Positions 59,931-64,000 of a stretch of 64,000 nucleotides of DNA are shown piece by piece. This DNA comes from Lingula anatina. Lineage: Eukaryota > Brachiopoda > Lingulata > Lingulida > Lingulidae. Location of the stretch: positions 103,085 to 167,084 of the forward strand of contig NW_019775547.1 in assembly GCF_001039355.2 (NCBI RefSeq), given 5' to 3'. Position 1 is the stretch's first letter, and every line of letters begins with the position of its first letter. Both the position numbers and the translations under genes were made by a program. A model generated the notes under the pieces. That model did no database searches. It was not told the DNA's origin and was given only the letters and a program-made list of their open reading frames with translations.

Positions 59931-60950
59931 CTTCACCTGTTATGACAAAAAAAAAAACATAAACGGACTTAAATTTAAACCATTTAACTGTTGCTCGCAG
60001 CGCCAGCTCACACTCTACAATCTAATGTACAAATCAAGAAGCGAGTATGATGTTTCAGAAAATGCCCATGTTTAATTTAAATAACACAATGAATAGGTTG
60101 CCGCTACGTTCGCGGTGTCACCTGGCTTTTAATAATTAGGAAAAAGTCGTGCGATATTTTGTTGCAGGTCATTATTTTTAGTTGTTTGATGCTTTTTTAA
60201 TGTTTCAGCCATTTAAAGAATCTGAAGACGATATGATGACAGAACAGAGGTATTTTTTTAGACGAAACTGCACTCTCATAGACAGTAATTTACAACAGTA
60301 ATTTGTAAAACCTTCGTTAAAAGGCACTGTGAAAAATATACTTGAAGTTGAGGACAAAATGTGCCAGTAAAATAAATGTGCATCTAGTAACCCCTTTAGG
60401 AAGGTCTAATTTTTTAAAAGTATGAATAACGTGCGAATATTATCCAAAGTGGTTGTTTTTTTAACCCTCTTTACTGAATAGGAAAAATTTCCGTACTAGC
60501 AAGGAATGAATCGGAAATTGCTTGGGTTATAACACAAAAAGATAGATTTATCACTTTTTGTCACAATAGGTTTAGAAAAAGAATTCTCGACACCCCACCC
60601 CCTATATTACCGTTACTCGGCATTCCCGGTAGAAACACGTTTTATAATAAAACGTCACTGTCAATGTTTAGGTAGTTGTACACCACACAGTTTACTGATG
60701 TGCCTTACATCACTCCCTTAAATATCTCCCCAATTTCGATTTCAGATAGTTATTCAGTAACGGACAAAACTATAACAAGGTATTCTGATACAGACAAAAC
60801 AATGCTCAATACTTGCCTAGATACAAAATTTCAGAAACTTTAAAACAAGCTGGGTCTAGTAACTCGAAAGCATCGCGTATTGCGACCGAGCTCAAGTGTC
60901 TCAGTTCCATAACTCGCTCTTACTCGCCCCATATGGGGGTTACCCTCTAC

Positions 60951-61076
60951 CAGGGTCGCAGTTATAATTGTGGACATTTCTTGCTGATGACATCAGACCA
61001 AAATGACTGTCTATTTATCTAGAGACATATCTGTGAATATCTGTGAAAAATCAATATATCGCCCTGGTAGAGGGTA
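60951..61076. mobile_element. Short TIR element family I, copy 2
   Basis: 126 bp with 15-bp perfect inverted ends TACCCTCTACCAGGG and CCCTGGTAGAGGGTA. The sequence just to its left (60830-60945) resembles the reverse complement of 38740-38800, so a larger repeat may be involved. Confidence 0.65.
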
Positions 61077-61796
61077 TTAAAACGAACAGTGCAACAGACA
61101 TGAATGGAATGAAACGAAAATCGGTTTAATAAATATTTATTTTAAATGTTACAGAAGAAAACACAAATTACAGTAGGCCTACATTTTAAGATGTTCAAGA
61201 TCTTAGAATGTCAGTTTCAAACTGCACATGTTATATTCAAGTATGGCCCGAAACTGGGTTGACTGGTAGAACAAACCTTGGTAGTAAGAACTCTTATATA
61301 CATCTGAACGTCTATTTGGATCTTTTAATAATAATAATTTATTGTCATATTTATACAAATATAAAATGAAAGTTGGTATGATCTGTCGATAAAATGTGAT
61401 ACAGTGGAATTATTAAAATACATTTTGTTCATTAAAAATACGTACTGCTGATGGATAAAAACTATTCTTAGTGCGCGTGGAGGTTGCTTTTAATGACCGC
61501 AGTCGGCTTGTTGACATATGCATAAGTAGGCTATTCGCTGGGTGACTCTGGTTTTCTCTTAAATGACACATCCTCGATACGAGAGGGGCGTTAATTTTAC
61601 TATACTGCCATAGCACCCACGCTAAGGGGGTGGAGGGGGGAGAGGAAAAAAAACCTAATTGACAATCTTTTACAAGTTTCTTCAGTTACGGATTATTATT
61701 AGTAAATCTTTCAAAATGTTTTATATATGAAGACACAGGCAAATTTATATCGGTTTTCAAATTATATGAGCAAACTTGGAATATTTTTACATATTT

Positions 61797-61949
61797 TCAC
61801 GTAGAACCGTAAATAAAGAGCAGCGTGCCGCTGGTAGTTGTACCGGGAACCAGTTGGTTGAAGGGCACGCTTTTCACGTAATTTGCAGCTGCTACCTGTG
61901 CTGAGGCACTGGCGTGCGACGTGGCCGCATGACAAAAGGCTGCCCAACC
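61797..61949 (-). CDS. GH81 terminal exon
   Basis: 153 nt including TGA, encoding GWAAFCHAATSHASASAQVA and GTTTSGTLLFIYGST. The acceptor is GTTTTTAG. Confidence 0.82.
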   Translation of the reverse strand, partial: GWAAFCHAATSHASASAQVAAANYVKSVPFNQLVPGTTTSGTLLFIYGST

Positions 61950-64000
61950 CTAAAAACACAGGTAATACAAAGTGAGTTTTATATTTGGAATTTATCTTTC
62001 GGGAAAGCCTGCAATATTGGCCATGTTTCGAACCCATCAGTCAAATTTGGGGAACGTTGGCCCAGTGTTTTCTTTACTTTTATCATATACACTTTTATAT
62101 AGTGACTATATACTTATTGAATAAAACTAAATTATTGGATTTTTTATGTTCATTTACGTTTCATAGGGCCACAAATACTTATAAAAGAAAGAAAATATTT
62201 CAAAAAATGATTAAAATATGTCTTACCTTTACCACAGGGGTTAGCTTAGATTTGTCGACCAGATTGGAGCCTGGGGCGGAGGTTGGATTCAAAGCCCAAC
62301 CGCATACCTTGCTCACAGACACAGCCCAGTCCTGAAGACATCATTATAGATAATAATATGTAGCCCCCTAATGCCAATCACAAAGGCAAGAAAACAGACT
62401 GGGAAGAATGCATTAAGTATGTCAGCCACAGAGATAAATATATTATCAATATATCTTGTGAAATGCTTTGTAGAATAGAGACAAAATCAACTAGACAAAA
62501 GAATCATTTAACTTTAAAGTTAAAACGATTAAAACGACATATAAAGAATTTATCTTTTTTTTTTTTCAGTTTTGTCAGCTGCAAGAAAAAATGAGGCACC
62601 CTCACTTTGTCCATCCAGTATTTGGATACAGCAGTGATTGGAATGGACTGTATGCCAACCAGACACGCGTGTCGCATCGGGAACCAATTTGGGTCACATG
62701 CCCAATCAAGGGTATACAGGTAAAAGGAGCCTTCTCCAATCTGTCCAACAACGCCATAGGTTTGTAAAGTGGGCGGGAAGTGGTGCAAGTTATGGGGGCG
62801 CACTTGCCAATACTCTCGAACTGAGGCAATTTCCTGTGCCAACATAAGGCGACCCATCTGCTCCACGGAGGCCATTTTGGTGCCAAATCCCAGTGCCGCC
62901 AAGCCGTGATAGCAGTTGATCGCCTGGTATAAAAGTCAAATACTGACATGTTCATAAAATATTGCAGCATTCACATATTCAGCCATAAGCACTACATTTA
63001 ACAGCAAAGCAGCATACGAACGTTAATTGTGTCACATAACACAACAACTTTTCTAAATCTGTTCAGTCTCTGCTTTTATTGACGATCCTAAATCAAACGA
63101 CTAACCAGATGTTTATACAATGTGATCAGCAACATGAGGAATCTAGGCTTAGCCCTGCTGTAGCTTGTGTATTCTATTATGTTTTTAATAAAAGAATATC
63201 TAAATATAATGATAGATGAAAATATAGATGAAAATTCCCAATAATCGAGTAAGAATTGGTAGACAAAGAAATTCCTAAGAAATGAAGTAAATTGAATCTC
63301 AATGTGTACCGTACCCACGTGCAGGGGAAGGTTAACTAAAAAATCCCGGAACTGCGCACGATCCCCGAAACTAACCTCAGAAGCGGATTCCTCCTGCCGT
63401 GTCCCTGGACCTACACCAGTTGCCCAGGAGAAACCCATAAATGTGTCCTTGTGCCGTACAATGGGGAAGTGTGTATCTCTATAACTAGGATTTCCAACGT
63501 CGCGGGCCAGGAAAAGGATCCTTTCTCGATTGGCTGGAAATTTTACAATGATAGTTAGATATTTCCCTAAAAATACCACCCCTTTCAGGGAAAAGGACTT
63601 CATTCTATCCTATTTAAGTTTTTTTCCTGGATGCTAATTTTACATGTAGATTAAACAAATACAGTGGAGTCTTAAATTCGTCAATTAATAAAGAGTAGAG
63701 GAGACAGTGTCATTTGGCCTTCAGTAACTTTAGTTGTTTTTTTTTTTAAATTTATTTACGTGTTGTTTACAGCGGCAGCCTTCTATATTCTGTTAACGAC
63801 AAGCTTTATTTTTATAGTCTAATCAAACAAACACAAGCATCAAATTAAATTATCAGAAGCATCTATATACCAGTAACCAAAAGAGTTGTTCTCATGTCTC
63901 AATAAAAACTATTTCTCTACCTTTGGCCCAAGAGGGGTAATACTTAGTGTAATATCCCAAAGCATACATGAAGTACCCGAGGTGAAAGTGGTGATCGTTG
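61797..64000 (-). CDS. Endo-1,3-beta-glucanase, glycoside hydrolase family 81 (C-terminal part, 5' end off the window)
   Basis: Exons (minus): 64000-63921 (partial), 63533-63376, 62923-62606, 62331-62227, 61949-61797, all GT..AG with phases that join. Diagnostic GH81 motifs appear in order: NDHHFHLGYFMYALGYY with the conserved Asp of the DHHFHYG motif, ARDVGNPS, HFPIVRHKD, FSWATGV, and RQEESASE followed by AINCYHGLAALG. In the last motif the two glutamates four residues apart correspond to the family's catalytic or essential Glu pair (QESSSE). GH81 enzymes cut beta-1,3-glucan internally, with inversion. In an animal it could serve digestion of algal or fungal glucan, or defence. The C-terminal exon ends TTTSGTLLFIYGST and stop, resembling the usual GNS.TN.L.WI end. 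The missing N-terminal half should hold the beta-sandwich domain and any signal peptide. Animal origin is supported by the introns, which rules out bacterial contamination. Confidence 0.93.
62227..62331 (-). CDS. GH81 exon
   Basis: 105 nt, phase 0 both ends, encoding DWAVSVSKVCGWALNPTSAP and DKSKLTPVVK. The acceptor is TGTCTTCAG and the donor GTAAGA. Confidence 0.82.
62606..62923 (-). CDS. GH81 exon, (alpha/alpha)6 barrel region
   Basis: 318 nt encoding AINCYHGLAALGFGTKM, LAQEIASVREYWQVRP and ACLVGIQSIPITAVSKYWMD. The donor is AAA|GTGAGG. An open frame continues past it, but the GH81 layout and the next exon's phase favour this donor. Confidence 0.9.
63376..63533 (-). CDS. GH81 exon with catalytic glutamates
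   Basis: 158 nt with a TTTCCAG acceptor, encoding RDVGNPSYRDTHFPIVRHKD and FSWATGVGPGTRQEESASE. The donor is GAG|GTTAGT, phase 0. Confidence 0.93.
63921..64000 (-). CDS. GH81 exon (partial at right edge), catalytic Asp motif
   Basis: Encodes NDHHFHLGYFMYALGYYTKY and YPSWAK. The donor is AAAG|GTAGAG, phase 1. It continues beyond the window. Confidence 0.9.

Larger units (their letters stand above)
58870..61796. other. Intergenic region between the TDP-43-derived locus and GH81
   Basis: AT-rich. It holds an (AAAT)n tract at 59897-59928, the possible tRNA-like head, the TIR element at 60951 and AATAAA-type hexamers that could end GH81 transcripts (reverse TTTATT at 61338). No gene is seen. Confidence 0.7.

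Overview
The window is animal nuclear DNA. Coding exons are short, bounded by GT/AG splice sites and spread over tens of kilobases. The sequence between them is AT-rich and full of microsatellites, poly-C/poly-G runs, MITEs and SINE-like elements. Gene content (a vertebrate-like EPB41L5, TMEM177, and a family GH81 beta-1,3-glucanase) points to an invertebrate, probably marine (cephalochordate, ambulacrarian or lophotrochozoan). I cannot name the species. The repeat load and the many near-identical, divergent duplications next to single N bases suggest a heterozygous genome whose assembly kept some haplotype pairs side by side.

Layout. (1) 30-37808, minus strand: a complete 13-exon EPB41L5/Yurt-type band 4.1 gene. 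All 12 introns have GT..AG borders and the exon phases join into one 559-residue frame. Intron 1 alone is 19.7 kb and holds most of the transposon debris. Intron 10 holds a perfect 17 x 51 bp minisatellite and a decayed partial copy of exon 10. (2) 37809-39087: a short head-to-head intergenic region with a palindromic CRE. (3) 39088-42050, plus strand: TMEM177 in three coding exons, 339 residues. In human 2q14.2 TMEM177 and EPB41L5 are also near neighbours, so this looks like retained ancient microsynteny. (4) 45765-46783, minus strand: a two-exon gene for a 194-residue multi-pass membrane protein I do not recognise, with a possible 5' leader exon near 48.6 kb. (5) 52941-58600, minus strand: a rearranged TARDBP (TDP-43)-derived locus. 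A 2.1 kb block carrying a broken RRM1 exon is present twice in tandem, next to an array of related small exons containing a 52-bp tandem repeat that shifts frame at every unit. (6) 61797-64000, minus strand: the last five exons of a GH81 endo-1,3-beta-glucanase that continues past the right edge.

Between the genes I find at least three families of non-autonomous transposons that duplicate a 3-bp TWA target (PIF/Harbinger style), plus hAT-like short elements, a CAACGTTG-rich inverted-repeat element and a poly(A)-tailed SINE-like family.

The genes do not form one pathway. EPB41L5 acts at epithelial junctions, TMEM177 in mitochondrial complex IV assembly, and GH81 in digestion or recognition of beta-1,3-glucan. 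The most unusual regions are the TDP-43-derived locus with its frame-cycling repeat, and the homogeneous minisatellite beside an EPB41L5 splice acceptor.
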